Shown piece by piece: positions 1 through 9,770 of a stretch of 64,000 bases of DNA. Numbering within the stretch: the stretch's first letter is position 1; every line of letters begins with the position of its first letter. The translations under genes were made by a program, and so were the position numbers. Under the pieces are notes generated by a model. It made no database searches. It saw only the letters and a program-made list of their open reading frames with translations, and was not told the origin of the DNA. The stretch comes from Duganella sp. CF402 (GTDB lineage Bacteria; Pseudomonadota; Gammaproteobacteria; Burkholderiales; Burkholderiaceae_D), in contig NZ_FOBG01000001.1 of the NCBI RefSeq assembly GCF_900109645.1, positions 2,338,262 to 2,402,261 on the forward strand, given 5' to 3'.

Positions 1-1
1 C

Positions 2-574
2 CTGCACCGCCGCAGCTTCCTCGGCCTTGGTACGCACCAGATTAGTCACACCTTCCGACAGGATCAACATCCCGCCCAGCGCCGGGGCGATGGTGGTGCC
101 GAGCGAGTTGAAAGCCTGCGTCAGCGTCAGGCGGCTGGACGCGGTAGCCGGCGCACCGAGCACCGTCACGTAAGGATTGGCCGCCACCTGCAGGATGGTG
201 ATGCCGCTGGCCAGTACGAAGAACGCCAGCAGGAACAAGGCGTAGCCGCTGACCGAGGCCGGAAAGAACAACGCGCAACCGGCTGCGGCCAGCACCAGTC
301 CACTGACCGCGCCGCGCTGGTAGCCGATCTTCTTGATCAGCATCCCGGCCGGCAGCGACACGATGAAGTAGGCGCCGAAGAAGCAGAACTGCACCAGCAT
401 GGCCTGCACGTAGTTCAGCGTGTAGATCGATTTCAGGTGGGGAATCAGCACGTCGTTTAGTGAGGTCAGCAAGCCCCACATGAAGAACAGCAGCGTGATG
501 ATGACCAGCGGGATGGTGTTTCCGCTTTCCGTATGGCCGTGCGGGCGCACGGCTGCGGATGCAACGTGTTCCAT
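2..574 (-). CDS. FucP/GluP-type MFS sugar permease, truncated at window edge
   Basis: The first 191 codons of an inner-membrane MFS sugar:H+ symporter of the FHS (fucose/glucose/galactose) type; the rest lies before base 1. The ATG is at 574-572. The translation opens with a short hydrophilic leader, then hydrophobic segments with [19 protein letters not shown], a typical FHS TM1, and later [12 protein letters not shown], the FHS TM4/5 motif. It is divergent from a LacI regulator and shares a palindromic operator with it. The cluster (epimerase/isomerase plus sugar kinase) suggests import of a hexose such as mannose or fructose. Family call is firm; the substrate is inferred. Confidence 0.85.
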   Translation of the reverse strand, partial: MEHVASAAVRPHGHTESGNTIPLVIITLLFFMWGLLTSLNDVLIPHLKSIYTLNYVQAMLVQFCFFGAYFIVSLPAGMLIKKIGYQRGAVSGLVLAAAGCALFFPASVSGYALFLLAFFVLASGITILQVAANPYVTVLGAPATASSRLTLTQAFNSLGTTIAPALGGMLILSEGVTNLVRTKAEEAAAVQ

Positions 575-657
575 GAACTGTCTCCGTTTTTGTAATGTTG
601 AAAAGATTCTGCATAGTTGCCGCAGGCCGGTCAAACAACATACGAAATTTGGTCGCA

Positions 658-706
658 GTTTAGCCCCATTCACTAAACGCAGCGCGTTTAGTAAATTGCG
701 CTAAAC
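658..706. promoter_or_regulatory. Palindromic operator cluster for the LacI regulator
   Basis: A perfect 9-bp inverted repeat ACTAAACGC-agc-GCGTTTAGT lies at 672-692. It is flanked by further GTTTAG (658-663) and CTAAAC (701-706) half-sites, so the core motif occurs in alternating orientation across about 50 bp. It sits between the divergent permease and LacI genes, where an autoregulating LacI protein would bind both promoters. The repeat is seen; binding is inferred. Confidence 0.6.
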
Positions 707-787
707 TCAAAGGCCAAGTCGACAAGCTGTTTGACCGTCAATAGACGCCTATGCAAGACTTCAATCACACGAGGAGACACAAGAAAA

Positions 788-1816
788 ATGGCCACCAACG
801 TAACGATCAGGGATATCGCCCGCGTTGCAGGCGTGTCGGCGGGGACGATTTCACGTGCATTGAAAAATGAACCCGGCCTGACCGAAGCCACGCGACAAAT
901 GGTACTGGAGACGGCGCGCGGCCTGGGTTACGACTTTTGCAAGCTGCGCCCGAAACGCCTGCGCCGCCTGACTTTCCTGCTGCACCGCCAGCACAACACC
1001 GCGTCCAGCAGCCCGTTCTACTCGCCGGTGCTGCACGGCGCGGAGGAAGCCTGCCGCAAGCAAGGCATTGTGCTGTCCTTCATGGCGGTCGGGCCGGCCG
1101 ATGGCCTGATCGACCAGATTCGCATGCACGCGCCGGACGGCATTGTCTGCGCCGGTTTCTTCGAGCCGGAAACGCTGAGCGCCCTGCGCTCGACCGGCAA
1201 GCAGTTGGTGCTGATCGATATGAAGCTGCGCGGCTATAGCTCGGTCAATCCGGACAATATGATGGGCGGCTACCTCGCCACCCGGCACCTGATCGACACC
1301 GGCCGCACGCGCGTTGGCTTCATCTCCGGCCCGCTGGCGCACTACTCGATCCGCGAACGCGCGCGCGGCTACCGGCAAGCGCTGTTCGAGGAAGGCATCC
1401 TGGCCGATCCACGGCTGGAAGCGCACCTGCCGGATGGCGTCGACCTCGAAACCGGTGCATGGGAAGCGATGGAGCAGTTGCTGGACCTGCCGCATCCGCC
1501 GGACGCGGTGTTCTGCTACAACGACAGCGCCGCGCTGGTGGCCATGCGCTGCTGTATCGCGCGCGGCCTGAAGGTGCCGCACGATATCGCCATCGTCGGT
1601 TTCGACGATATTTCGACCGCCGTGCTGGGGCATCGTCCCCTGACCACGCTGCGCATCGATAAAAAGACTTTGGGTGCGTTGGGCGTGGAACTGCTGCTCA
1701 ACGGCCCGCATGAGGAGCCGGTCGAGAAAGTCTCGCCGGTGGAATTAATCGTACGCGCCAGCACTGTCATGGACGGCTGGCGGCCCAAGAACCTGGTAAC
1801 TTTCAAACGGACCTGA
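788..1816 (+). CDS. LacI-family transcriptional regulator
   Basis: A 342-residue DNA-binding repressor. The N-terminus TIRDIARVAGVSAGTISRAL is a LacI helix-turn-helix followed by the hinge helix; the rest is a periplasmic-binding-protein-like sensor domain with the usual CYNDSAALVAMR and VGFDDISTAVLG motifs. The ATG at 788 was chosen because it directly precedes the HTH and has a GAGGA ribosome site about 14 bases upstream; an upstream in-frame start at 731 would add a non-conserved tail. The next gene starts 3 bases after the stop. It probably controls the permease and the downstream epimerase and kinase through the 658-706 palindrome; the effector is unknown. Confidence 0.9.
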   Translation: MATNVTIRDIARVAGVSAGTISRALKNEPGLTEATRQMVLETARGLGYDFCKLRPKRLRRLTFLLHRQHNTASSSPFYSPVLHGAEEACRKQGIVLSFMAVGPADGLIDQIRMHAPDGIVCAGFFEPETLSALRSTGKQLVLIDMKLRGYSSVNPDNMMGGYLATRHLIDTGRTRVGFISGPLAHYSIRERARGYRQALFEEGILADPRLEAHLPDGVDLETGAWEAMEQLLDLPHPPDAVFCYNDSAALVAMRCCIARGLKVPHDIAIVGFDDISTAVLGHRPLTTLRIDKKTLGALGVELLLNGPHEEPVEKVSPVELIVRASTVMDGWRPKNLVTFKRT

Positions 1817-1818
1817 AG

Positions 1819-3030
1819 ATGGCCCCTGATTTCCGATCCCGCACCACCCTGCTGAACCACATTCGCCACACCAAGCAATTCTATGATGCGCGCTGCACCG
1901 ACCCTAGCGGCGGCCTGTATCACTTCTACAAAGACGACGGCACGGTCTACGATGCGCACACGCGCCATCTGGTCAGCAGCACACGCTTCGTCTTTAACTA
2001 TGCGATGGCGTGGCGTCAGTTCGGTGATGAAGCAGATCGGCAGCGCCTGCGCCACGCGCTGGCCTTCCTGCGCGACGCGCACCGCAATCCGGCCACCGGC
2101 GGCTACGCATGGCAGCTGGAATGGAACAAGGGCGAAGGCCGCGTCACCGACGGCACCAACCACTGCTACGGCCTGGCCTTCGTGCTGCTGGCCTACAGCC
2201 ACGCGCTGATGGCCGGCGAAACGCAAGCCGCGCCGTGGATCGCCGAAACCTTTGAACTGATGGAGCAGCGCTTCTGGGACGCCAGGTACGGCCTGTACGC
2301 CGACGAAGCCAGCGCCGACTGGTCGCACCTCGACGGCTATCGCGGCCAGAACGCCAACATGCACGCCTGCGAAGCGCTGATCGCCGCGTTTGAAGCGACC
2401 AAGGACCGCGCCTACCTGCTGCGCGCCGAAACGCTGGCGCACAACATCGCGGTACGCCAGGCTGCGCTGGCCGACAACATGGTGTGGGAACACTATCACG
2501 CCGATTGGACCGTGGACACCGAATACAACCGCCACGACAAGAGCAATATCTTCCGTCCGTGGGGCTACCAGCCGGGCCACCTGACCGAGTGGGCCAAACT
2601 GTTGCTGCTGCTGGAGCGCCACGGCGCCCATCTCGCCAACAAACCGGACTGGCTGGCGCCGCGCGCGGTGGAGCTGTTCGATGCGGCGCTGGCCAAGGCA
2701 TGGGACCACCAGCACGGCGGCATCTACTACGGCTTCGCGCCGGACGGCAGCATCTGCGACGATCTCAAATATTTCTGGGTGCAGGCAGAAAGCCTGGCCA
2801 CCGCAGCCCTGCTGGCGGCGCGCACCGGCGAGGCGCGCTACTGGACCTGGTACGACAAGATCTGGGCTTACAGCTGGGAGCATTTCGTCGACCACCAGCA
2901 CGGCGCGTGGTATCGCATCCTTGGCGCGGACAACAGCAAGCTGACCGACGAGAAAAGCCCGGCCGGCAAGGTGGACTATCACACGATGGGCGCCTGCTAC
3001 GAAGTGCTGAACGTTTTGACGAAGGATTGA
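1819..3030 (+). CDS. AGE-family sugar epimerase/isomerase (mannose isomerase-like)
   Basis: A 403-residue cytoplasmic protein of the N-acylglucosamine 2-epimerase superfamily, an (alpha/alpha)6 barrel. Recognisable segments are GGLYHFYKDDGTVYD, the NHCYGLAFVLLAYSHAL helix, GYRGQNANMHACEA and RPWGYQPGHLTEWAKLL, which carry the conserved His and Arg residues of this family. Members epimerise N-acylglucosamine or interconvert mannose and fructose (YihS/mannose isomerase type). Placement between a LacI regulator and a PfkB fructokinase-like gene, with one-base spacing downstream, favours mannose-fructose isomerisation here. Exact substrate is inferred from context. Confidence 0.85.
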   Translation: MAPDFRSRTTLLNHIRHTKQFYDARCTDPSGGLYHFYKDDGTVYDAHTRHLVSSTRFVFNYAMAWRQFGDEADRQRLRHALAFLRDAHRNPATGGYAWQLEWNKGEGRVTDGTNHCYGLAFVLLAYSHALMAGETQAAPWIAETFELMEQRFWDARYGLYADEASADWSHLDGYRGQNANMHACEALIAAFEATKDRAYLLRAETLAHNIAVRQAALADNMVWEHYHADWTVDTEYNRHDKSNIFRPWGYQPGHLTEWAKLLLLLERHGAHLANKPDWLAPRAVELFDAALAKAWDHQHGGIYYGFAPDGSICDDLKYFWVQAESLATAALLAARTGEARYWTWYDKIWAYSWEHFVDHQHGAWYRILGADNSKLTDEKSPAGKVDYHTMGACYEVLNVLTKD

Positions 3031-3031
3031 A

Positions 3032-3934
3032 ATGACCTTCCCTACTTTCGTCGCGGCGGGCGAAGCGCTGACCGATATGGTGGTGCAGGACGCGGCACAG
3101 CAGAACTGGGCCAGCCTCACCGGCGGTTCGACGTGGAATGTGGCGCGCACGATGGCCAGGCTGGATGTGCCGACCGCCTTTGCGGGCGCCATCAGCAAGG
3201 ATGTTTTCGGCGACGCGCTGTGGCAGGCCAGCGAGGCGGCGCGGCTTGACATGCGCTTCCTGCAGCGCTACGACCGCGCGCCGCTGCTGGCCATCGTGCA
3301 CCGCACCGATCCACCGGCCTACTTCTTCATCGGCGACGACAGCGCCGACCTGCACTTCGACGCGGCGCAGCTGCCGGAAGGCTGGCGCGCGCACTGCAAG
3401 TGGGTGCACTTCGGCGGCATCAGTCTGGCACGTGAACCGCTGGCGGGCAAGCTGGTGGCGCTGGCCGAGCAGCTCAAGCGCGACGGCATCCGCATCAGCT
3501 ACGACCCGAACTACCGCCTGCTGATGGATGAGCGTTACGACGCCACGCTGCGCCGCATGACCGAACTGGCGGATGTGGTGAAGGTATCGGAAGAGGATCT
3601 GGAAGGCCTGTTCCGCACCCAGGATATCGGCGGCGCATTCGCCACGCTGCGCAGCTGGAATCCGGCGGCGACTTATTTGTACACCAAGGGCGGCGACGGC
3701 GCCGAGCTGCATCTCGGCGCTCACTCCTGGTCACTGCCGGCGCCGCGCATCACCGTGGTGGACACGGTGGGCGCCGGCGACGCCAGCATCGCGGCACTGG
3801 CGTGGAGCATGATGCATCGCAGCGAGGCCACACCGCCGCAGCACCTGCAGTTCGCCGTGGCGGCCGGCGCGGCAGCCTGCCTGGGAGCGGGCGCGTCGCC
3901 GCCATCGCTGAAACAGATTGAAAACTTGTTATAA
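3032..3934 (+). CDS. PfkB-family carbohydrate kinase (fructokinase-like)
   Basis: A 300-residue ribokinase/PfkB-fold kinase. The N-terminal AAGEALTDMVV and the GGSTWNVARTMARL segment form the sugar site. The C-terminal DTVGAGDASIAALAW is PfkB signature 2, with the GAGD anion hole and catalytic Asp. It follows the epimerase stop by one base and is the last gene of the sugar operon. In context it would phosphorylate the fructose made by the isomerase, feeding fructose-6-phosphate into glycolysis. Other sugar or nucleoside substrates are possible because the family is broad. Confidence 0.85.
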   Translation: MTFPTFVAAGEALTDMVVQDAAQQNWASLTGGSTWNVARTMARLDVPTAFAGAISKDVFGDALWQASEAARLDMRFLQRYDRAPLLAIVHRTDPPAYFFIGDDSADLHFDAAQLPEGWRAHCKWVHFGGISLAREPLAGKLVALAEQLKRDGIRISYDPNYRLLMDERYDATLRRMTELADVVKVSEEDLEGLFRTQDIGGAFATLRSWNPAATYLYTKGGDGAELHLGAHSWSLPAPRITVVDTVGAGDASIAALAWSMMHRSEATPPQHLQFAVAAGAAACLGAGASPPSLKQIENLL

Positions 3935-4077
3935 ATAAAACCAAGATTATCAAATGCTCTATACCAAAAGGCGCTTATGGCCGAATAGCAACAATTAATA
4001 CAATTCGATACTCGCGAATCGCCAGTTGCCGGTGCTAAACTCATGAGGTCACCAGACCTAAAAGAGAGGACGACACC

Positions 4078-7000
4078 ATGAACCAGATGTCGAGACGCCA
4101 GTTCCTTCGGGTGACTGGCGCGACCATCGCGGGTTCGAGTATCGCGCTCCTCGGCTTTGCACCGGCAACGGCTTTGGCCGAAGTCCGGCAGTACAAGCTG
4201 GCGCGCAGCACCGAAACCCGCAACACCTGCCCATACTGCTCCGTCGGTTGCGGCATCCTGATGTACGGCCTGGGCGATGGCGCCAAAAACGCCTCGGCCA
4301 GCATCATCCACATCGAAGGCGACGCCGACCACCCGGTCAATCGCGGCACCCTGTGCCCGAAAGGCGCCAGCCTGATTGACTTCATCCACTCGCCGAACCG
4401 CCTGCTCGCGCCGAAGTACCGCGCGCCGGGTGCGACCGACTGGTCGCCGATGTCGTGGGATGAAGCGCTCAACCGCATCGCCAAATTGATGAAGGCGGAC
4501 CGTGACGCCAACTTCGTCGAAAAAACCGAAGACGGCAAAACCGTCAACCGCTGGACCACTACCGGGATGCTGTGCGCGTCGGCCAGCACCAATGAAGTAG
4601 GCTACTTAACCCATAAAACGATGCGTGCCACCGGCATGCTCCCATTCGACAATCAAGCACGTGTATGACACGGTCCAACGGTGGCAGGTCTTGCCTCGAC
4701 ATTTGGACGTGGTGCGATGACGAATCACTGGGTCGACATCAAGAATGCTGATGTCATCCTGGTCATGGGCGGCAACGCAGCAGAAGCACACCCTTGCGGG
4801 TTTAAATGGGTCACGGAAGCGAAGGCGCATCGCGGCGCCAAGTTGATCGTGGTCGATCCGCGCTTTACCCGGACTGCCTCGGTGGCGGACTATTACGTCC
4901 CTACCCGCACCGGCGCGGACATCGTTTTCCTCGGCGGGATCATCAACTACCTGCTTACTAACGACAAAATCCAGCACGACTACGTCCGCAATTACACGGA
5001 CATGCCGTTCATCGTGCGCGAGGATTTCGCCTTTAACGACGGGCTATATTCCGGCTGGGACAACGAGAAGAACAAGTACACCGACAAGAGCAGCTGGAAC
5101 TACGAGATCGGCGACGATGGCTTTGCCAAGATCGATCCGACGCTCGAGCATCCGCGTTGCGTGTACCAGCTGATGAAGAAACACTACGCGCGCTACACGC
5201 CAGAGATGGTGGAGAAAGCCTGCGGCGTGCCGCCCGAGAAATTCAAGCACGTAGCGGAGCTGCTGGCATCGACCGCAGTGCCGGGCCGCGCCGCGACCAT
5301 CCTGTATGCACTGGGCTGGACCCAGCACTCGACCGGCGCGGAAACCCTGCGCACCGGCGCGATGGTGCAGCTCCTGCTCGGGAATATGGGTATCGCCGGC
5401 GGCGGCATGAATGCGCTGCGCGGCCACTCCAACATCCAGGGCCTGACCGACCTTGGCCTGCTGACCAATATGCTGCCGGGTTATCTCTCGCTTCCGGGCG
5501 AGGCGGAACAGGAATGGGATGCGTATGTGGCCAAGCGCGCGTTGAAGCCATTGCGGCCGAATCAGCTCAGCTACTACAGCAACGCCAAGAAATTCCTGGT
5601 CTCCTTCATGAAGGCCTGGTGGGGCGACGCTGCCACCGAGGAAAACAACTACGCCTTCAACTACCTGCCGAAGCTCGATAAGCCGTACGACATGATGCAG
5701 GCGTTCGAGCTGATGATCCAGGGGAAAATGACCGGCTATATCTGCCAGGGCTTTAACATCCTGGCCTCGGCGCCGGACAAGCAGAAGACCACCGAGGCGC
5801 TGTCCAAGCTGAAATGGCTGGCCATCATGGATCCGCTGCAGACCGAAACCGCCGAATTCTGGAAACCGCACGGCGACTTCCATAAAGTCGATCCGACGCA
5901 GATTCAGACCGAGGTATTCAGCCTGCCGACCACCTGCTTCGCGGAAGAACGCGGCTCGCTGGTCAGCTCCTCGCGCGTGCTGCAATGGCACTGGCAAGGC
6001 GCTGAAGGACCGGGCCAGACGAAGAGCGATCTGGACATCATGTCGGGCATTTTCCTGCGCATGAAGAAAGCGTACCAGACCGACGGCGGCAAATTCCCTG
6101 ATCCGATTCTGAACCTGACGTGGAACTACGCCAACCCGGCCTCCCCTACGCCGGAGGAACTGGCGATGGAGTACAACGGCAAGGCGCTGAAAGAGATCAC
6201 CGATCCGAAAGATCCGACCAAGGTTATCCTGAAGAAGAACGAGCAGTTGGCGGGCTTCGCGCAGTTGAAGGATGACGGCAGTACGGCTTGCGGTTGCTGG
6301 ATCTTCGCCGGTTGCTGGACCGCTGCAGGCAACCAGATGGGCCGCCGCGACAACAGCGATCCGAGCGGCATCGGCAACACGCTGAACTGGGCATGGGCAT
6401 GGCCGGCGAATCGCCGCGTGCTGTACAACCGCGCCTCGTGCGACCCGAAAGGCAAGCCGTGGGATCCGACCCGCAAGCTGATTGCGTGGAACGGCACCAA
6501 CTGGGGTGGCGCCGACGTGCCGGACTTCAAGGCGGATGAGCCGCCGGAAAACGGCATGGGCCCATTCATCATGCTGGCCGAAGGCGTGGCGCGCTTCTTC
6601 TCGCGCGACTCGATGGCGGAGGGACCATTCCCCGAGCACTACGAGCCGTTCGAGTCGCCGGTCGGGCATAACCCGCTGCATCCGAACAATCCGAAAGCCT
6701 TCAACAATCCGGCCGCGCGCATGTTCCCGAACGACCGCAAAAAGTTGGGCAAGAAGGACCAGTTCCCGCACGCGGCAACCAGCTATCGCCTGACGGAGCA
6801 CTTCCACTTCTGGACCAAGCATGCGCGCCTGAACTCGATTATCCAGCCGGAGCAATTCGTCGAAATCGGCGATGCGCTGGCCAAGGAAATCGGCGTGGTG
6901 CACGGCGACCGCGTGAAGGTGACGTCGGGACGCGGCTACATCATCGCGAAAGCGGTGGTGACCAAGCGTATCAAGCAGTTGACCATCGATGGCAAACCGA

Positions 7001-7149
7001 TGCACCACGTCGGCCTGCCGATCAACTTCGGCTTCAAGGGGCTCACTAAACCGGGCTACTTGGTTAACACGCTGACGCCTGTTGTGGGCGACGGCAATTC
7101 ACAGACACCGGAATCGAAGTCGTTCCTGGTGAAAGTGGAAAAAGCCTAA
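4078..7149 (+). CDS. fdoG: Formate dehydrogenase-N/O alpha subunit, selenocysteine-containing
   Basis: Catalytic molybdopterin/[4Fe-4S] subunit, 1023 residues when the in-frame TGA at 4666-4668 is read as selenocysteine 197. The reading frame continues directly across the TGA: DNQARV-Sec-HGPTVAGLAS matches the active site of FdnG/FdoG, where Sec lies at residue 196. The N-terminus has a twin-arginine signal (SRRQFLRV, then an Ala-rich h-region) so the enzyme faces the periplasm. CPYCSVGCG at 51-59 and the later LCPKG hold the 4Fe-4S cluster. It oxidises formate to CO2. Start ATG follows an AGAGAGGA ribosome site. Ordinary gene callers would split it into two ORFs at the TGA. Confidence 0.97.
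4666..4710 (+). promoter_or_regulatory. SECIS element for UGA-selenocysteine decoding
   Basis: The UGA at 4666-4668 is followed by a hairpin. The outer stem is GTCCAA (4673-4678) with TTGGAC (4703-4708). The apical stem is GGCA (4683-4686) with TGCC (4692-4695), closing the loop GGTCT. Position just 3' of the UGA and the AGGTCT apex match the E. coli fdhF/fdnG SECIS that SelB binds. Confidence 0.9.
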
Positions 7150-7167
7150 CGCCGGAGGAGAACAACT

Positions 7168-8082
7168 ATGTCATTACAATCACTTGATATCAAGCGCATG
7201 TCGGCCACCACGGTGACGCCGCCGCAAGCGCGCACACCGGTGACCGGCACCGTCGCAAAACTGATCGACGTCTCCAAATGCATCGGCTGCAAGGCTTGCC
7301 AAACGGCCTGCATGGAGTGGAACGATTTGCGCGACGAGGTGGGTGAAACCACCGGCGTGTACGACAATCCTTTGGACCTGACGCCACAATCGTGGACCGT
7401 CATGCGCTTCTCGGAATACGAGAATCCCAAGGGCGATCTTGAATGGCTGATCCGCAAGGACGGCTGCATGCACTGCGAAGATCCGGGCTGTCTGAAAGCC
7501 TGCCCTTCGCCGGGCGCCATCGTGCAGTACACCAACGGCATTGTGGATTTCCATCAGGAGAACTGCATCGGCTGCGGCTACTGCGTGGCCGGCTGCCCGT
7601 TCGACGTGCCGCGCATTTCCAAGCAGGACAGCCGCGCCTACAAGTGCACCTTGTGCTCGGACCGCGTGGCCGTCGGCCAGGAACCTGCCTGCGTCAAGAC
7701 CTGCCCTACCGGCGCTATCATGTTCGGCACCAAGGAGGACATGAAGGAGCATGCGGAAGAGCGCATCACGGACCTGAAGTCGCGCGGCTTTGAGCAGGCG
7801 GGCTTGTACGATCCGGCCGGCGTCGGGGGCACGCACGTGATGTATGTGCTGCACCATGCGGACCAGCCAACGCTGTATCACGGTCTGAAAAAGGATCCGA
7901 GCATCAGCGCCACGGTCGGCCTGTGGAAGGGCCTCACCAAGCCGCTGGCACTGGCGGGCATCGCCATGACGGCGCTGGCGGGCTGGTTCCACTACTCGCG
8001 CGTGGGTCCGAACGAGGTGTCGAAGGAAGAAGAAGCCGAGGCAGTGGCGGAAGCTAAACGCATCAGGGAGGAAGCACCATGA
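7168..8082 (+). CDS. fdoH: Formate dehydrogenase iron-sulfur (beta) subunit
   Basis: A 304-residue electron-transfer subunit with four ferredoxin-type Cys clusters: [37 protein letters not shown] and CTLCSDR...CVKTCP. A single hydrophobic helix near residues 265-285 ([15 protein letters not shown]) anchors it in the membrane, as in FdnH/FdoH. It carries electrons from the alpha subunit to cytochrome b. The ATG has a strong GGAGGAG ribosome site and lies 18 bases after fdoG. Its 3' end overlaps the gamma-subunit start by ATGA. Confidence 0.95.
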   Translation: MSLQSLDIKRMSATTVTPPQARTPVTGTVAKLIDVSKCIGCKACQTACMEWNDLRDEVGETTGVYDNPLDLTPQSWTVMRFSEYENPKGDLEWLIRKDGCMHCEDPGCLKACPSPGAIVQYTNGIVDFHQENCIGCGYCVAGCPFDVPRISKQDSRAYKCTLCSDRVAVGQEPACVKTCPTGAIMFGTKEDMKEHAEERITDLKSRGFEQAGLYDPAGVGGTHVMYVLHHADQPTLYHGLKKDPSISATVGLWKGLTKPLALAGIAMTALAGWFHYSRVGPNEVSKEEEAEAVAEAKRIREEAP

Positions 8083-8732
8083 GCTCACCCAACCGCGATA
8101 AAGACGGCAATCCACTGATCCAGCGCTACAGCAAGAACGAGCGCAGTAACCACTGGATCACCGCCATCTGCTTCATTCTGCTGGCCGTTTCCGGGCTGGC
8201 CATGTTCCACCCGGCGACGGCGTGGATGGCGGTGTTCCTTGGCGGCGGCCAGTGGACCCGCATCCTGCATCCGTTCATCGGGCTGGTGATGTTTGTGTCG
8301 TTTGCGATTCTGGTGCTGCGCTTCTGGCACCATAACCGCATGGACGCCGCCGACAAGCAGTGGCTCAACCAGATCGGCGATGTGCTCAACAACCGCGAAG
8401 ACAAGCTGCCCAAGATCGGCATGTATAACGCCGGCCAGAAGATTCTGTTCTTCGTGCTGATCGCCTCGATGTGCGGGCTGCTGTTGTCCGGCATCGTGAT
8501 CTGGCGCGCTTACTTCGCGTTCTACTTCCCGATCGAGATCGTGCGGCTGGCGGCGTTGCTGCATGCCTTTAGCGCATTTGTGCTGATCTGTTCCATCATC
8601 GTGCACATTTACGCGGCGTTCTGGGTCAAGGGATCGATTGGGGCGATGGTGCGCGGCACCGTCACCTACGGGTGGGCGCGCAAGCACCATCCGCGCTGGT
8701 TCGAGGAAGTGGTACGCAAGAGCCGCGACTAG
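8079..8732 (+). CDS. fdoI: Formate dehydrogenase cytochrome b556 (gamma) subunit
   Basis: A 217-residue membrane di-haem cytochrome b. Four hydrophobic helices are visible, with haem-ligand candidate His residues at [33 protein letters not shown] and [22 protein letters not shown]. It passes electrons from the beta subunit to quinone. The start overlaps fdoH by four bases, so the two are probably translationally coupled. Confidence 0.95.
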   Translation: MSSPNRDKDGNPLIQRYSKNERSNHWITAICFILLAVSGLAMFHPATAWMAVFLGGGQWTRILHPFIGLVMFVSFAILVLRFWHHNRMDAADKQWLNQIGDVLNNREDKLPKIGMYNAGQKILFFVLIASMCGLLLSGIVIWRAYFAFYFPIEIVRLAALLHAFSAFVLICSIIVHIYAAFWVKGSIGAMVRGTVTYGWARKHHPRWFEEVVRKSRD

Positions 8733-8736
8733 GATA

Positions 8737-8762
8737 GAATGCTCCTTGCGCCAGGAGCATTC
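8737..8762. terminator. Hairpin between fdoI and fdhE
   Basis: A perfect 10-bp inverted repeat GAATGCTCCT (8737-8746) and AGGAGCATTC (8753-8762) around TGCGCC lies five bases after the fdoI stop. There is no T-run after it, so it is more likely an mRNA stabiliser or weak attenuator separating structural genes from fdhE-selAB than a full terminator. Confidence 0.5.
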
Positions 8763-8786
8763 ACCATCCGTTAATGGGAGAATTTT

Positions 8787-9770
8787 TTGGTACAACGTTT
8801 GTTAGAACCAGGTGAGATCGAGGCGCTCGATCACACCGCCATACCTCGCCTGCTGCTGCCGGAAGCGCGCAGCCTGTTCCCTGCGCGCGCCGCGCGTTTG
8901 CGCCAGTTGGCGAATAATCAAATCAAAGGCATACCGGTCGGCGAAACGCTGTCCGGTTATCTCAACATGATGGCCGTGCTGGTGGATGCGCAAGCCGCCG
9001 TGCTGCACACCCTGCCCGCCGACACCTTCGCACTGCCGGATGCCGCCGGCATCCAGCAGTCCATCGATCATCACATGCCGCCGCTGCCGGTCAGCGGCCA
9101 GCGCCCTGCTACGTGGCGGCGTGTGTTCGACGCCATTCTCGATCAGTTGGATGCCCACGCAGCCGCGCAGCCGCAGCTGGCCGCCGTGCTGGCGGAGTTG
9201 CGCGCGCTCGACGCGTCGGATCTGGAAGGCTGCGCCGATGCGGTGCTGGCCGAGCTGACCGAGGGCGTCAATCCACTGCATGCACCATTCGTGGCAGCAG
9301 CCTTGCAAGTGATGTGGACTGCGCGCGCCAGCCAGCTGGACGGACGCAGCGTGCAGCCGCTGGTGACCAATACTTTGTGCCCGGTGTGCGGCGCGCATCC
9401 GGTGGCGTCGGCAATCCGGATCGGCGGCCAATCGCAGGGCTACCGCTATCTGCAATGCAGCTGCTGCAGCAGCGAATGGCATATGGTACGCGTGAAGTGC
9501 TCTTGCTGCGAGGGCACCTCCAAAGTAGCTTACCAGAGCATCGACCAGGAGCTGGAGGCAGACAACAAGGCCAACGATCCAAGCAAGGTGGCGCGCGCGG
9601 AGACCTGCGACGAATGCCACACCTACCGCAAGATCTTCAACCAGGAGCACGATTTCTACGTCGAGCCCTTGGCCGACGACCTGGCCAGCCTGGCGCTCGA
9701 CCTGCTGGTCGGCGAAGCCGGCTATGCCCGCGCCAGCGGCAATCCCCTGTTGTGGTTCAACGCCGAATGA
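8787..9770 (+). CDS. fdhE: FdhE, formate dehydrogenase formation protein
   Basis: A 327-residue cytoplasmic accessory protein needed for assembly or activity of membrane formate dehydrogenases. The C-terminal half has the rubredoxin-like Cys pairs of the family: CPVCG, CSCCSSEW, CSCCEG and CDECHTY. It starts at TTG 8787 with a GGGAG ribosome site; no better ATG precedes the conserved RLLEPGEIEAL region. Its stop overlaps the selA start (ATGA), tying formate dehydrogenase maturation to selenocysteine synthesis. Confidence 0.93.
   Translation: MVQRLLEPGEIEALDHTAIPRLLLPEARSLFPARAARLRQLANNQIKGIPVGETLSGYLNMMAVLVDAQAAVLHTLPADTFALPDAAGIQQSIDHHMPPLPVSGQRPATWRRVFDAILDQLDAHAAAQPQLAAVLAELRALDASDLEGCADAVLAELTEGVNPLHAPFVAAALQVMWTARASQLDGRSVQPLVTNTLCPVCGAHPVASAIRIGGQSQGYRYLQCSCCSSEWHMVRVKCSCCEGTSKVAYQSIDQELEADNKANDPSKVARAETCDECHTYRKIFNQEHDFYVEPLADDLASLALDLLVGEAGYARASGNPLLWFNAE

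Noticed and set aside
454..461. A CGTTTAGT half-site inside the permease gene, like those in the LacI operator
   Set aside because: It encodes part of the conserved SLNDV segment of the transporter, so the match is explained by coding.
42..641. A 199-residue minus-strand reading frame at the left edge
   Set aside because: It is out of frame with the clear FucP-type permease on the same strand and has no hydrophobic or family pattern.
4668..4681. A nonsense mutation splitting fdoG into a pseudogene
   Set aside because: The TGA is at the known Sec position, is followed by a SECIS hairpin, and selA, selB and selC are nearby.
8737..8762. The fdoI-fdhE hairpin as a strong terminator
   Set aside because: There is no T-run after the stem, and fdhE-selAB need transcription from upstream.
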